This document shows, piece after piece, positions 26,849 through 35,033 of a stretch of DNA of 64,000 nucleotides; the stretch's first letter is position 1; each line of letters opens with the position of its first letter. The stretch spans positions 1 through 64,000 of the forward strand of contig JABBOY010000031.1 in the NCBI GenBank assembly GCA_012927585.1, given 5' to 3'. The DNA is from Glaciimonas sp. (GTDB taxonomy: Bacteria; Pseudomonadota; Gammaproteobacteria; Burkholderiales; Burkholderiaceae_D). Position numbers and translations under genes: made by a program. The notes beneath the pieces are model-generated. The model was given only the letters and a program-made list of their open reading frames with translations, did not search any database and had not been told where the DNA came from.

Positions 26849-27418
26849 CTATTTCCGGCTGTAGGTCGGTCTGACTACAGTTTTCACAGTGTGAATTAGG
26901 CGCGTCAACTGGCTGAGTCCGAACGGCCAATTTTCCAGGCCGGACTCGGCATTGATATGGCCTAACGCGCCTGCATTCACAAACTCGCAGCCCCAGATAT
27001 CGGCCCAGCCAGCTGCGCGGGAACTTGTCATCCACGGGTCATTGGTGCTGCCAATCACGAGCGCAGGGCAGGTTAACCGTGCAATGCCCAAAGTTTTCTC
27101 GACACCGAATTTTTTCGGATCGGCGGGAGCTACCAGCAGGGCGCCCGCCAGCTTGAGTTTGCCAAGGCCTGCGGCGTGCATTGTGGTCAGGCAGCCGAAG
27201 CTATGCGCCACGATCAGTGTCGGCCGAGATGACGTGCGCAATACCTGTTCCAGACGTTCAGCCCAGCGCGGCAGTTCAGGCCGATCCCAATGCTCCTGTT
27301 CGACCCGTTCAAAGGTGGGATAGCGCTGTTGCCAGCGGGTCTGCCAATGGTCGGCGCCGCTGTTGTGCAGGCCCGGCACAATCAGCACACGGTAATCCGA
27401 CAGGCGCAGTGGCGTCAT
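26849..27418 (-). CDS. RBBP9/YdeN-family serine hydrolase
   Basis: A 189-residue small alpha/beta hydrolase. The N-terminal VLIVPGLHNSGADHWQTRWQ and the nucleophile elbow VAHSFGCLTT (Ser in A-H-S-F-G) are typical of the RBBP9/YdeN family. The catalytic His is probably in LGHINAESG near the C-terminus. The start at 27418 overlaps the stop of the EAL-like gene by 4 bases, so it is the last gene of the ssu run. No substrate is known for this family in sulfonate use; an esterase role is a guess. Confidence 0.85.
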   Translation of the reverse strand: MTPLRLSDYRVLIVPGLHNSGADHWQTRWQQRYPTFERVEQEHWDRPELPRWAERLEQVLRTSSRPTLIVAHSFGCLTTMHAAGLGKLKLAGALLVAPADPKKFGVEKTLGIARLTCPALVIGSTNDPWMTSSRAAGWADIWGCEFVNAGALGHINAESGLENWPFGLSQLTRLIHTVKTVVRPTYSRK

Positions 27419-28290
27419 GCTGCGGCATTGGTTTGTAATGCCGGTGCAGCAGGCAAATCGGTCGCTTTGATAAGGTGCGATGCAGATGTTTCCAGTGAGG
27501 CTGTTGGCAAGTCCCACAGAAATCCTTGTGTCAGGAGAATCTGTCCTGTGTGTGCAGCAAGCGCTTTCAGGGTTGCATGCACAGTTTCGGTTTCGACTCG
27601 CTTGAATATCAGGCGCACGTCGCGCCGGCCGGTCTGCTCCAGCAAGCGCAGTATGGCGGCGGTATCCGTTATTTCGCGCGCATCGACCTTGATTACTTCA
27701 GGCCGCAATTGATCCAGCAGTTCAAGTGCCTGCTGCGCATTGGCCGCGTTGAGCGCCAGACGAAAACCGTTGCGATGGTAATTGTCGGTGACGTAAGCCA
27801 GCAACCAATTCTGGCTTTTGGTCACCATCGGCAACTGCAACACGATTTTTTCGTGCGGCAGTTCAAGTGCTCCGAGCACACGGCGAAATGCATTGCCGTG
27901 ATTGGTGCTCACGCCCGCCAGCAAGCGCGCGTGTACGCTCAAATACAGATCGAGGTCGACGTTTTCCGATTGTGGCTGGCGATAAAAATTAATCGCATGC
28001 AACATGCGGCATAGGCGATCCAGTGCAATCGATTCATCGTCGCTGGCGGCATGATCCAACAATTTCCATAGAGATAGCCCCGGTTCGCCGTTGGAATGGC
28101 TGCGCGCAAAACCTTCAAAACCGATAATTTTCTGCGAATCAGACACGCGTATGGCTTGAAACGCGCTGGTCAGCGTCGAGCTGAAATAGCGTCCCAATGC
28201 CCGGCCCTGTTGATCCAGCCACACGGAAGTTGCCGCCTGCGGCGTGTCATACAAATTAACCAGATATTTTTCCAAAGCGGGAAAAGACAT
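27415..28290 (-). CDS. Degenerate EAL-domain protein in the ssu operon
   Basis: A 291-residue protein with an EAL-type fold. The signature positions of c-di-GMP phosphodiesterases are altered: the ExL motif reads GFEGFAR, the strand that usually carries a metal-binding Glu reads IVLQLP, and the usual DDFG acidic pair is missing (ALNAANAQQALELLDQL). It is therefore probably catalytically inactive and may bind c-di-GMP or a partner instead. The ATG at 28290 is chosen over 28329. It lies 22 bases downstream of ssuF and overlaps the hydrolase gene, so it is transcribed with sulfonate genes. Its role there is unknown. Confidence 0.8.
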   Translation of the reverse strand: MSFPALEKYLVNLYDTPQAATSVWLDQQGRALGRYFSSTLTSAFQAIRVSDSQKIIGFEGFARSHSNGEPGLSLWKLLDHAASDDESIALDRLCRMLHAINFYRQPQSENVDLDLYLSVHARLLAGVSTNHGNAFRRVLGALELPHEKIVLQLPMVTKSQNWLLAYVTDNYHRNGFRLALNAANAQQALELLDQLRPEVIKVDAREITDTAAILRLLEQTGRRDVRLIFKRVETETVHATLKALAAHTGQILLTQGFLWDLPTASLETSASHLIKATDLPAAPALQTNAAA

Positions 28291-28312
28291 GGCGATACCT
28301 CCGACCCAATAA

Positions 28313-28531
28313 TTACAACAATTTGGCAATCGATACTTCGGTCGCCTTTACCAGTGCAACCACTTCGGTGCCGATGACCAGGCCCAGATCCTTGACCGAG
28401 CGCGTGGTGATGACGGAGGTGACGATGCCGGCCGGGGTTTCTATATCGATTTCGGACACGACTGAACCTTCGAGGATGGCCTTGACTTTGCCCTTGAATT
28501 GATTGCGAACGTTGATAGCCTGGATGCTCAT
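28313..28531 (-). CDS. ssuF: TOBE-domain molbindin-like protein SsuF
   Basis: A 72-residue protein made of a single TOBE/Mop domain (MSIQAINVRNQFKGKVKAIL, then VSEIDIETPAG and VIGTEVVALVKATEVSIAK). Single-domain proteins of this type accompany ssu operons in Pseudomonas and Burkholderia, where SsuF is needed for some sulfonates; they bind oxyanions such as molybdate. AAGGAAGCACC precedes the ATG at 28531. It lies between ssuB (with a repeat in the 270-base gap) and the EAL-like gene. Its exact function is not known; a molybdate or sulfate sensor or store is plausible. Confidence 0.85.
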   Translation of the reverse strand: MSIQAINVRNQFKGKVKAILEGSVVSEIDIETPAGIVTSVITTRSVKDLGLVIGTEVVALVKATEVSIAKLL

Positions 28532-28619
28532 GGTGCTTCCTTATGGTGGTGAATGGATAAAACAAAAAACAGTGAAAGTTCAGCTCGGTATCAGAGATGT
28601 CCATACCGAAGCAGTTTTT

Positions 28620-28679
28620 GTAGGTGCGAATTTATTCGCATGAGTTCGGCTGAAATAATGCGAATAAATTCGCACCTAC
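28620..28679. repeat. Perfect 22-bp inverted repeat between ssuF and ssuB
   Basis: Two perfectly complementary 22-base arms (28620-28641 and 28658-28679; outer sequence GTAGGTGCGAATTTATTCGC) surround a 16-base loop. This looks like a REP-type palindromic unit. In RNA it would form a strong stem and could reduce expression of ssuF and the genes after it, or protect the ssuB transcript end. Confidence 0.75.
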
Positions 28680-28802
28680 GGTTTTTAATAGTTGCTTTAT
28701 AAATAGTAAAAAACGGGAGTATCGTTTTTTTAAGGCCGTTCTCCGCATATTTTTAAATCATGTGCTTTAAATACACCGGAATGTACTACTAAAATTCGAG
28801 AG

Positions 28803-29642
28803 TTAAATTGCCCACATCACCTGACTGACGGTTTTCTGTAGCGACACGTCGCCCAACGCCGTATCCGGGCCGCAGGGTGGATGCTTCAGCACCCGCGCCA
28901 GAATCCGTTCCTCCAGTTGCGCGAAGGCGGCATTGCCGCGTGCTCGTGGCCGCGCTAGCGCGATGCGTTCATCGAGCGTAATCCGGCCGTCTTCGATCAA
29001 CACCACGCGGTCCGCCAGCGCAATCGCTTCCTGCACATCGTGCGTGACCAGCAAGGCGGTGAAGCCGCGTGTTTGCCACAATGATTCGATCAACTGCTGC
29101 ATCTCGATCCGGGTCAGCGCATCGAGCGCACCGAGCGGTTCGTCGAGCAATAGCAGTTCCGGGTCGTGTACCAGCGCCCGGGCCAGTGCCACGCGCTGGC
29201 GCTGGCCGCCGGACAGCACTGCCGGCCATTCGTCGGCGCGATCTTCCAACCCGACCTGGCGCAACGCATTGGCAGCCGCAATGCCGGCACGCGGCAAACC
29301 CAGCGCAACGTTGTCCAGCACACGCTTCCACGGCAACAGGCGCGAGTCCTGAAACATGATGCGGATTTCCGGCGGATGGTCATTGTCGGCAAAAGCGATG
29401 TTGCCGCTGTCGGCCGGTTCCAGCTTGGCGATCAGTCGCAACAATGTGCTTTTACCGCAACCGCTACGCCCGACTACTGCGACGAATTCACCCGCTTCGA
29501 TGGTCAATTCGACTGTCTTCAATACTTGGCGGTCGCCGTAGGATTTCGACAAACTTTGCACTGCCACGCGGATGCCGCGTTTAGGGAGCGCAGCGGGCGT
29601 AGCTGCCCGAACTCGGGCTTGTTCAATCAGACTGATTTGCAT
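28803..29642 (-). CDS. ssuB: Aliphatic sulfonate import ATP-binding protein SsuB
   Basis: A 279-residue ATPase of the sulfonate importer. Walker [10 protein letters not shown], the Q-loop region [28 protein letters not shown] and [16 protein letters not shown] are clear and SsuB-like; the switch histidine is in [18 protein letters not shown] at 29642 is chosen because AAGGA lies at proper spacing; an ATG two codons earlier sits directly on that site. It lies 13 bases after ssuC. Together with SsuC and SsuA it imports alkanesulfonates during sulfate starvation. Confidence 0.93.
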   Translation of the reverse strand: MQISLIEQARVRAATPAALPKRGIRVAVQSLSKSYGDRQVLKTVELTIEAGEFVAVVGRSGCGKSTLLRLIAKLEPADSGNIAFADNDHPPEIRIMFQDSRLLPWKRVLDNVALGLPRAGIAAANALRQVGLEDRADEWPAVLSGGQRQRVALARALVHDPELLLLDEPLGALDALTRIEMQQLIESLWQTRGFTALLVTHDVQEAIALADRVVLIEDGRITLDERIALARPRARGNAAFAQLEERILARVLKHPPCGPDTALGDVSLQKTVSQVMWAI

Positions 29643-29655
29643 AGTCATTCCTTAT

Positions 29656-30483
29656 CTATCGGTAGCCGGGATGCCAGCGCAGCCAGTAACGCTCCAGCGA
29701 GCGCGACAGCACATCGGCCAGTTTGCCCAACAGCGCGTAGAGCAGAATACCGACCAGCACGATGTCGGTCTGCAGGAATTCGCGCGCATTCATCGTCATG
29801 TAACCGATGCCGGATTGCGCCGAAATAGTTTCAGCCACGATCAGCAGCACCCACACCAGCCCGAGCGAAAAACGCACGCCGACCAGAATCGACGGCAGCG
29901 CGCCCGGCAGGATGACATCGCGATATAGCGGCCAGCCCGATAGTCCGTAACTTTTCGCCATTTCGATCAAGCCCCGGTCGACCGAACGGATGCCGTGGAA
30001 AGTATTCAGGTAAATCGGAAAAAATACCCCGATCGACACTAGAAACAGTTTTGCGCTTTCTTCGATGCCAAACCACAGGATTACCAGTGGAATCAAGGCC
30101 AGTGCCGGAATATTGCGCACCATCTGGAGCGTGGTATCAAGCAGGGTTTCGGCAGTTTTGAAAGTTCCGGTCAACAATCCCAGCAGCAAACCCAAGCCTC
30201 CGCCGACTATAAAACTACTGGTGGCGCGCCATAAACTGACGCGCACATGGGTCAATAACTCGCCCGATACGGCCAGCGTCCAGGTCGCTTTTGCCACCGC
30301 CAGCGGCTCCGGCAGGATGCGGCTGGAAAGCCAGCCGAGTTGTGCGGCAATTTGCCACGTCAGCAGCAATACCGCCGGCACCACCCACGGCGCCAGTTGT
30401 GCGCGTAGCGCCAGTAGCGGCCGATTCCACGCTAACCCACTGTCGGCAATCGCGGCCGGTGAATTTGCAGTTACTGCATGCAT
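29656..30483 (-). CDS. ssuC: Aliphatic sulfonate permease SsuC
   Basis: A 275-residue inner-membrane permease. The N-terminal 45 residues are hydrophilic, then come about six helices with VRNIPALALIPLVILWFGIE and SYGLSGWPLYRDVILPGALP, the ATPase-contact loop. The start at 30483 follows GGAGAACACG; the longer frame to 30567 runs back into ssuD. It lies between ssuD and ssuB, in the usual ssuADCB order. The predicted function is transport of alkanesulfonates delivered by SsuA. Confidence 0.93.
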   Translation of the reverse strand: MHAVTANSPAAIADSGLAWNRPLLALRAQLAPWVVPAVLLLTWQIAAQLGWLSSRILPEPLAVAKATWTLAVSGELLTHVRVSLWRATSSFIVGGGLGLLLGLLTGTFKTAETLLDTTLQMVRNIPALALIPLVILWFGIEESAKLFLVSIGVFFPIYLNTFHGIRSVDRGLIEMAKSYGLSGWPLYRDVILPGALPSILVGVRFSLGLVWVLLIVAETISAQSGIGYMTMNAREFLQTDIVLVGILLYALLGKLADVLSRSLERYWLRWHPGYR

Positions 30484-30517
30484 CGTGTTCTCCTGTGCTG
30501 TTGCATCGGCTTCTGCG

Positions 30518-31672
30518 TTAGCTTTGCGACGCTTTGGGCAGGATATCGATAGCGATGACTTCACCAAACGGCCCGGTCAAGGTGGGGTCGGATGATTTTG
30601 CCTTGCCTTTGCCTAGCAATGGGAACACCAGTTCAGCGAAGCGATAGGCTTCTTCCAGATGCGGATAGCCGGACAGCACAAAGGTTTCGATCCCCAGTGC
30701 CTGGTATTCCTGCATCCGCGCCACAATTGTTTCCGGGTCGCCCACCAGCGCCGTGCCGGCGCCGCCGCGCACCAGGCCGACGCCAGCCCACAAATTGGGT
30801 GACACTTCGAGTTTGTCGCGTTTGCCGCCGTGCAGCGCACTCATGCGGCGCTGCCCTTCGGATTGCATTTTTCCGAAAGATGCCTGGGCCCGGGCAATCA
30901 CGTCATCATCGACATGGCTGATCAATTCTTCAGCAGCTTTCCAGGCGGCGTCATTGGTTTCGCGCACGATCACATGCAAGCGAATGCCAAAGCGCACGGT
31001 GCGACCATGCTTGGCGGCGCGGGTGCGGATGTCGGCAATTTTTTCCGCCACCGCGGCCGGCGGTTCGCCCCAGGTCAGATACACGTCGACTTGCTCGGCG
31101 GCCAGTTCGTGCGCTGCCGGCGACGAGCCGCCAAAGTACAGCGGCGGATACGGTTTTTGTATTGGCGGGTACAGGGTTTTGGCGCCTTTGACTTGTAGAT
31201 GCTTGCCATCGAAATCAAAACCCGCAGCACCGCCTTCTCCGGCCAGCGACGCACGCCAGATATGCAGGAATTCGCTTGAAATTTCATAGCGTTCGGCATG
31301 GTCTGCATGCAGGCCGTCGGCTTCCATTTCGCCTTGATCGCCGCCGGTGACGACGTTGACCAAGAGCCGTCCTCCTGACAGGCGATCAAAGGTGGCGGCC
31401 ATGCGTACCGCCAGGCCCGGCGTGCTCAGGCCGGGGCGGATCGCAACCAGGAATTTCAGTTTTTTTGTAGCGTCGATCAGGCTCGACGCCACCACCCAGG
31501 CATCTTCGCAAGAGCGCCCGGTCGGGATCAATACGCCGTCATAGCCGAGCGTATCGGCTGCCACTGCCACCTGTTTCAGATAGTCGTGATCAACCAGACG
31601 GGCACCCTGCGTGGTGCCGAGATAACGGCTGTCGCCGTGGGTAGGTAAAAACCAGAAAACGTTCAAACTCAT
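30518..31672 (-). CDS. ssuD: FMNH2-dependent alkanesulfonate monooxygenase SsuD
   Basis: A 384-residue luciferase-like monooxygenase that splits C1-C14 alkanesulfonates into aldehyde and sulfite with FMNH2 and O2. The N-terminus [20 protein letters not shown], the barrel motif [20 protein letters not shown] and the C-terminal [20 protein letters not shown] are nearly standard for SsuD. Length equals that of the E. coli enzyme within a few residues. The flavin is supplied by SsuE at 32961-33551. A short REP-like hairpin lies in the 87-base gap to ssuA. Confidence 0.95.
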   Translation of the reverse strand: MSLNVFWFLPTHGDSRYLGTTQGARLVDHDYLKQVAVAADTLGYDGVLIPTGRSCEDAWVVASSLIDATKKLKFLVAIRPGLSTPGLAVRMAATFDRLSGGRLLVNVVTGGDQGEMEADGLHADHAERYEISSEFLHIWRASLAGEGGAAGFDFDGKHLQVKGAKTLYPPIQKPYPPLYFGGSSPAAHELAAEQVDVYLTWGEPPAAVAEKIADIRTRAAKHGRTVRFGIRLHVIVRETNDAAWKAAEELISHVDDDVIARAQASFGKMQSEGQRRMSALHGGKRDKLEVSPNLWAGVGLVRGGAGTALVGDPETIVARMQEYQALGIETFVLSGYPHLEEAYRFAELVFPLLGKGKAKSSDPTLTGPFGEVIAIDILPKASQS

Positions 31673-31713
31673 GATGGTTCCTTAATTCTGTTTAATGTAA
31701 AAGTCGCTTTTCT

Positions 31714-31739
31714 CCTCTCTCCCGCCTGCGGGAGAGAGG
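31714..31739. repeat. REP-like hairpin between ssuA and ssuD
   Basis: CCTCTCTCCCGC-CT-GCGGGAGAGAGG is a perfect 12-bp stem with a 2-base loop, followed by a partial third arm (ttgggagagagggtg). This type of CTCTCCCGC...GCGGGAGAG element is widespread in intergenic DNA of proteobacteria. In the ssu transcript it could favour ssuA mRNA over the downstream genes. Confidence 0.7.
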
Positions 31740-31759
31740 TTGGGAGAGAGGGTGGCCGT

Positions 31760-32740
31760 TTATTGTTTGATGGTGAGCAAAGCACTTTTGACACTAATTT
31801 TTTTCGGAATCAGTTTCAGATCGGCGAACGTATCGGCGATTTTTTGCTGTTCATCGATCACTGCCTGGCTGATCGGTGTCACGCCATACGAATTGCGTTG
31901 TGCCGCCAGGTCGACGACGGCCGGCTCAAGCCCGATTTGGGCCGACAAGATGGCCACCACTTCCTTCAAGTTTTTGCTGCTCCATGCATCGACTTTGTCG
32001 AGCTCTTCAATCAGAATTTTGATGATTCCCGGATTTTTTTCCGCATAGGGGCGGGCCGCCAGGAAGAATTGACGATTGCTGACCAGGCCGGTGCCATCGG
32101 CCAGGATGCGGGCGCCGATCTGCTTTTCTGCGGCGGCCAGGAACGGGTCCCAGATCACCCAGGCATCGACGCTGCCGCGCTCAAAAGCGGCACGCGCATC
32201 GGCGGGCGCCAGAAAAATAGTCTGGATATCGGTGTATTTCAAACCGGCTTTTTCCAGCGCCCTGACTAGCAGGTAATGGACGTTGGAACCCTTGTTCAAC
32301 GCGACTCTCTTGCCCTTGAGTTCAGCCACGGCTTTAATCGTCGATGCCTTGGGCACCAGGATCGCTTCGGCTAATGGCGCAGGCGGTTCGCTGGCGACAT
32401 ACACCAGATTGGCGCCGGCGGCCTGGGCGAAAATCGGCGGCGCTTCTCCCACGGTGCCGAAATCGATGCTGCCGACATTCAAGCCTTCAAGCAATACCGG
32501 GCCAGCCGGAAATTCCGTCCATTTGACGTCGATTCCATGACCGGCAAGACGTTTTTCCAACGTGCCGCGTCCTTTCAGGATCGTCAGCGTGCCGTATTTT
32601 TGAAACCCTATGCGTAACGTTTTTTGGGCTTGGGCCTGTGCAAAATTCGTGATGCCCGATGCGATGACGCCCGCTGCTGCGGCAGACAATAGCCCCAGGG
32701 TGCGGCGCTTGGTCTGGCGTTTATCATGTGAGATCGTCAT
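31760..32740 (-). CDS. ssuA: Aliphatic sulfonate-binding protein SsuA
   Basis: A 326-residue periplasmic binding protein. The signal peptide has a basic start with KRRTLG, a hydrophobic core and a cleavage region near AQAQ at residue 37. LRIGFQKYGTLTILKGRGTL and VKWTEFPAGPVLLEGLNVGS, with EAPPIFAQAAGANLVYVASE, are hallmark SsuA sequences. It lies upstream of ssuD and is separated from ssuE by 220 bases that contain a MITE-like element, so it may have its own promoter there. It feeds the SsuBC importer. Confidence 0.94.
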   Translation of the reverse strand: MTISHDKRQTKRRTLGLLSAAAAGVIASGITNFAQAQAQKTLRIGFQKYGTLTILKGRGTLEKRLAGHGIDVKWTEFPAGPVLLEGLNVGSIDFGTVGEAPPIFAQAAGANLVYVASEPPAPLAEAILVPKASTIKAVAELKGKRVALNKGSNVHYLLVRALEKAGLKYTDIQTIFLAPADARAAFERGSVDAWVIWDPFLAAAEKQIGARILADGTGLVSNRQFFLAARPYAEKNPGIIKILIEELDKVDAWSSKNLKEVVAILSAQIGLEPAVVDLAAQRNSYGVTPISQAVIDEQQKIADTFADLKLIPKKISVKSALLTIKQ

Positions 32741-32759
32741 GTTTGTATCCTGAATAGAT

Positions 32760-32874
32760 TAGGACTTACGCAATACCCAGTGGTGCAGGCCTCCGTGCCT
32801 GCATTGGGTTGCAGGGCGCAGGCACGGAGGCCTGCACTACTTAAATAAAACAGCCGTATTTTACGTAAGTCCTA
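32760..32874. mobile_element. MITE-like element carrying palindromic repeat copy B
   Basis: TAGGACTTACG at 32760-32770 and CGTAAGTCCTA at 32864-32874 are perfect inverted ends of a 115-base unit. Read as TA-GGACTTACG...CGTAAGTCC-TA, this fits a TA target duplication of the IS630/mariner kind. Inside are arms 32780-32802 and 32818-32840, complementary over 23 bases with one mismatch and shared with 1-36 and 59714-59767. No coding capacity. It lies directly upstream of ssuA. Confidence 0.65.
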
Positions 32875-32960
32875 TAGTTAAAAATTGGGGTAAAAAGTCC
32901 CCGCCGGCTCTAATCAGAGCAGTTTTTCAGTACAGGGAAAATGCCGGTTTGCGGCCGGCG

Positions 32961-33551
32961 TCAGACACTACATCGCACCTGTGAAAATGGCACCGCATGG
33001 AAACTGATCGTTGCCTCCTGCAGTGCCAGCAGGCTAGCCGAGAGTTGTTCAACCCCTTGCATGATGCGTTGGGCGATGCCGGTATCGATTGACAGGCCGT
33101 GTTCCGGCGTCCAGCCGATCTGCGCGTCGGTGGTGAAAATGCCGGGCAATACATGCCGTGCGTTCAGCGCCGTCAATACCGGGCGCAGTGCATAGTCCAG
33201 CGCCAGCATGTGCGACTGGCTGCCGCCGGTGGCTAGCGGCAGCACCAGTTTTCCGGCCAGGCCATCCTGCGGCAGCACATCGAGGAAGGCTTTCAGGATG
33301 CCGCTGTAGGCCGCCTTATAGACCGGGGTGGCAATTACCACCGCATCGGCTTGCTGGACCAGGCCCTGCGCCAATTTCAGATCCGCATTGCCAAAGTCCG
33401 CATGCAGCAAGGCTTGCGCCGGCAAGTCGCGCACCTGCAGCTTGACGTATCGGTGTCCCAGCAATGCCAGCTTGTCGCCGATATGGTGCAACAGGCGGGT
33501 TGAGCGCGATGGGCTGGATGGGCTGCCGGCGAGTAAGAGAATGTGCATCAT
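32961..33551 (-). CDS. ssuE: NAD(P)H-dependent FMN reductase SsuE
   Basis: A 196-residue flavodoxin-fold reductase that supplies FMNH2 to SsuD and possibly to the other flavin monooxygenases in the window. The N-terminal HILLLAGSPSSPSRSTRLLH is the FMN phosphate loop, and VIATPVYKAAYSGILKAFLD with LPLATGGSQSHMLALDYALR are SsuE family motifs. Two ATG codons are adjacent at the start (33551 and 33548). It lies 20 bases after sbp, and the gap before ssuA (about 220 bases) is the widest in the operon. Confidence 0.94.
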   Translation of the reverse strand: MMHILLLAGSPSSPSRSTRLLHHIGDKLALLGHRYVKLQVRDLPAQALLHADFGNADLKLAQGLVQQADAVVIATPVYKAAYSGILKAFLDVLPQDGLAGKLVLPLATGGSQSHMLALDYALRPVLTALNARHVLPGIFTTDAQIGWTPEHGLSIDTGIAQRIMQGVEQLSASLLALQEATISFHAVPFSQVRCSV

Positions 33552-33571
33552 TTTCCTTATCGTTGGGGCGC

Positions 33572-34579
33572 TTATTTCTTGCCCGGCTGATAGATCTGAT
33601 CGAACACGCCGCCATCGGCGAAATGCACTTTCTGTGCCTTGGCCCAGTCGCCTGCTACCTCGTCGATGGTGAACAATTTCACTTTCGGATATTGCGCTGC
33701 ATATTTTTTCACGGCGGCGCCGGCGGTCGGACGGTAGTAGTTTTTAGCCGCAATGTCCTGTCCTTCTTCGGTATACAGATAATGCAGATAGGCTTCTGCC
33801 ACTTTGCGGGTGCCGTGTTTGTCGACCACTTTATCGACTACTGCCACCGGTGGTTCGGCCAGAATGCTGATCGATGGCGCGACTATTTCCACCTTGTCGG
33901 GGCCCAATTCCTTGATCGCTAGCAAGGCTTCATTTTCCCAGGCCAGCAACACATCGCCGATGCCGCGTTCGACAAAGGTAGTGGTGGCGCCACGCGCGCC
34001 GGAATCAAGTACCGGAACATTCTTGTACAGTTTGCTGATGAATTCCTTTGCGCCGGCTTCGCCGCCGCCCGGTTGTTTCAGTGCATAACCCCAGGCTGCA
34101 AGGTGGTTCCAGCGAGCGCCGCCGGAAGTTTTCGGATTGGGCGTGATGACGGCAATGCCGGGTTTGACCAGATCGTTCCAGTCCTTGATGCCTTTCGGGT
34201 TGCCCTTGCGCACTAGGAACACAATGGTCGAGGTATACGGCGAACTGTGGTGCGGCAAACGTTGCTGCCAGTCTTTCGCGATCAGGCCGCGCTCGGCAAT
34301 AGCGTCAATGTCATACGCCAGAGCCAGCGTGACTACATCCGCTTCCAGTCCATCGATCACGCCGCGAGCCTGTTTGCCGGAGCCTCCGTGTGATTGCTTG
34401 ACCTTGAGGTCGTCGCCGGTTTTGGCTTTCCATTGCTTGGCGAAAGCGGTATTGAAATCCTGATACAACTCACGCGTCGGATCGTAGGAGACATTGAGCA
34501 AGGTGACTTCCGCTGCGTGTGCAGTGGGTGCGATCAGCGCGGCCGCAAGTGTCGACAGGATAATTTTTCTGAGATTCAT
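33572..34579 (-). CDS. sbp: Periplasmic sulfate-binding protein
   Basis: A 335-residue binding protein of the Sbp/CysP family. After a signal peptide ending at AHAAEV come [60 protein letters not shown] and [20 protein letters not shown], all characteristic of sulfate/thiosulfate binders. ATG at 34579 has AAGGAA at good distance; an in-frame ATG lies two codons earlier. It is the first gene of the minus-strand ssu run and has no adjacent cysT/cysW/cysA genes, so it must work with a transport channel encoded elsewhere. Confidence 0.93.
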   Translation of the reverse strand: MNLRKIILSTLAAALIAPTAHAAEVTLLNVSYDPTRELYQDFNTAFAKQWKAKTGDDLKVKQSHGGSGKQARGVIDGLEADVVTLALAYDIDAIAERGLIAKDWQQRLPHHSSPYTSTIVFLVRKGNPKGIKDWNDLVKPGIAVITPNPKTSGGARWNHLAAWGYALKQPGGGEAGAKEFISKLYKNVPVLDSGARGATTTFVERGIGDVLLAWENEALLAIKELGPDKVEIVAPSISILAEPPVAVVDKVVDKHGTRKVAEAYLHYLYTEEGQDIAAKNYYRPTAGAAVKKYAAQYPKVKLFTIDEVAGDWAKAQKVHFADGGVFDQIYQPGKK

Positions 34580-34798
34580 CTGCATTTCCTTTGGCGTTAT
34601 TTTTTTGCTGGAACATGCAGATTAACTGGACGTAAAAGGATTAAGAACGAATCTTTTTGCGCATCCATATGCGGATGTCGCATATGGAGGTGGGATGACG
34701 ATGCGGCGTTGGTGGCCGTTTTGCAGTGGGAGTGGTGTCCGAGGTTGTTTCGCTGCGGCAGTGCTTCGTTGCTGGAAAGTAAATATATACTAGATTAG

Positions 34799-34846
34799 TG
34801 TATTTTTAATAATCGCAATATTTATATGCGGTAACTGTCATGTTTT
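34799..34846. repeat. AT-rich dispersed repeat, copy 1
   Basis: The stretch GTATTTTTAATAATCGCA followed by TTTATATGCGGTAAC is almost the same as 59791-59838, with a weaker relative at 60741-60795. It sits in the 450-base gap between sbp and tolC, which otherwise contains only the hairpins at 34931-34999 and the presumed ssu promoter region near 34600-34800. Confidence 0.55.
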
Positions 34847-34930
34847 TTACTATACTCCCGCATTATTTTGATTTTTTGTAATTATTCAGAGTGCTTGCTG
34901 GGCTTCGGCAGCGCAGTGCCAACCATTCTC

Positions 34931-34999
34931 TCGTAGAGGCAGGTTCGAAACCTGCCCTCGCACTTCGGCGACCAAAGGGCGGTTTTGGAACCCGCCCGT
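34931..34999. repeat. Paired palindromic units downstream of tolC
   Basis: Two adjacent near-palindromes, GGCAGGTTCGAAACCTGCC and GGGCGGTTTTGGAACCCGCCC, are separated by about 25 bases. They resemble a two-unit REP/BIME cluster. Located just past the tolC stop, they may also act as a transcript-end stabiliser. Confidence 0.6.
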
Positions 35000-35033
35000 A
35001 AGACACCAGATTTAACGGTCGGTTGATCTGTCT

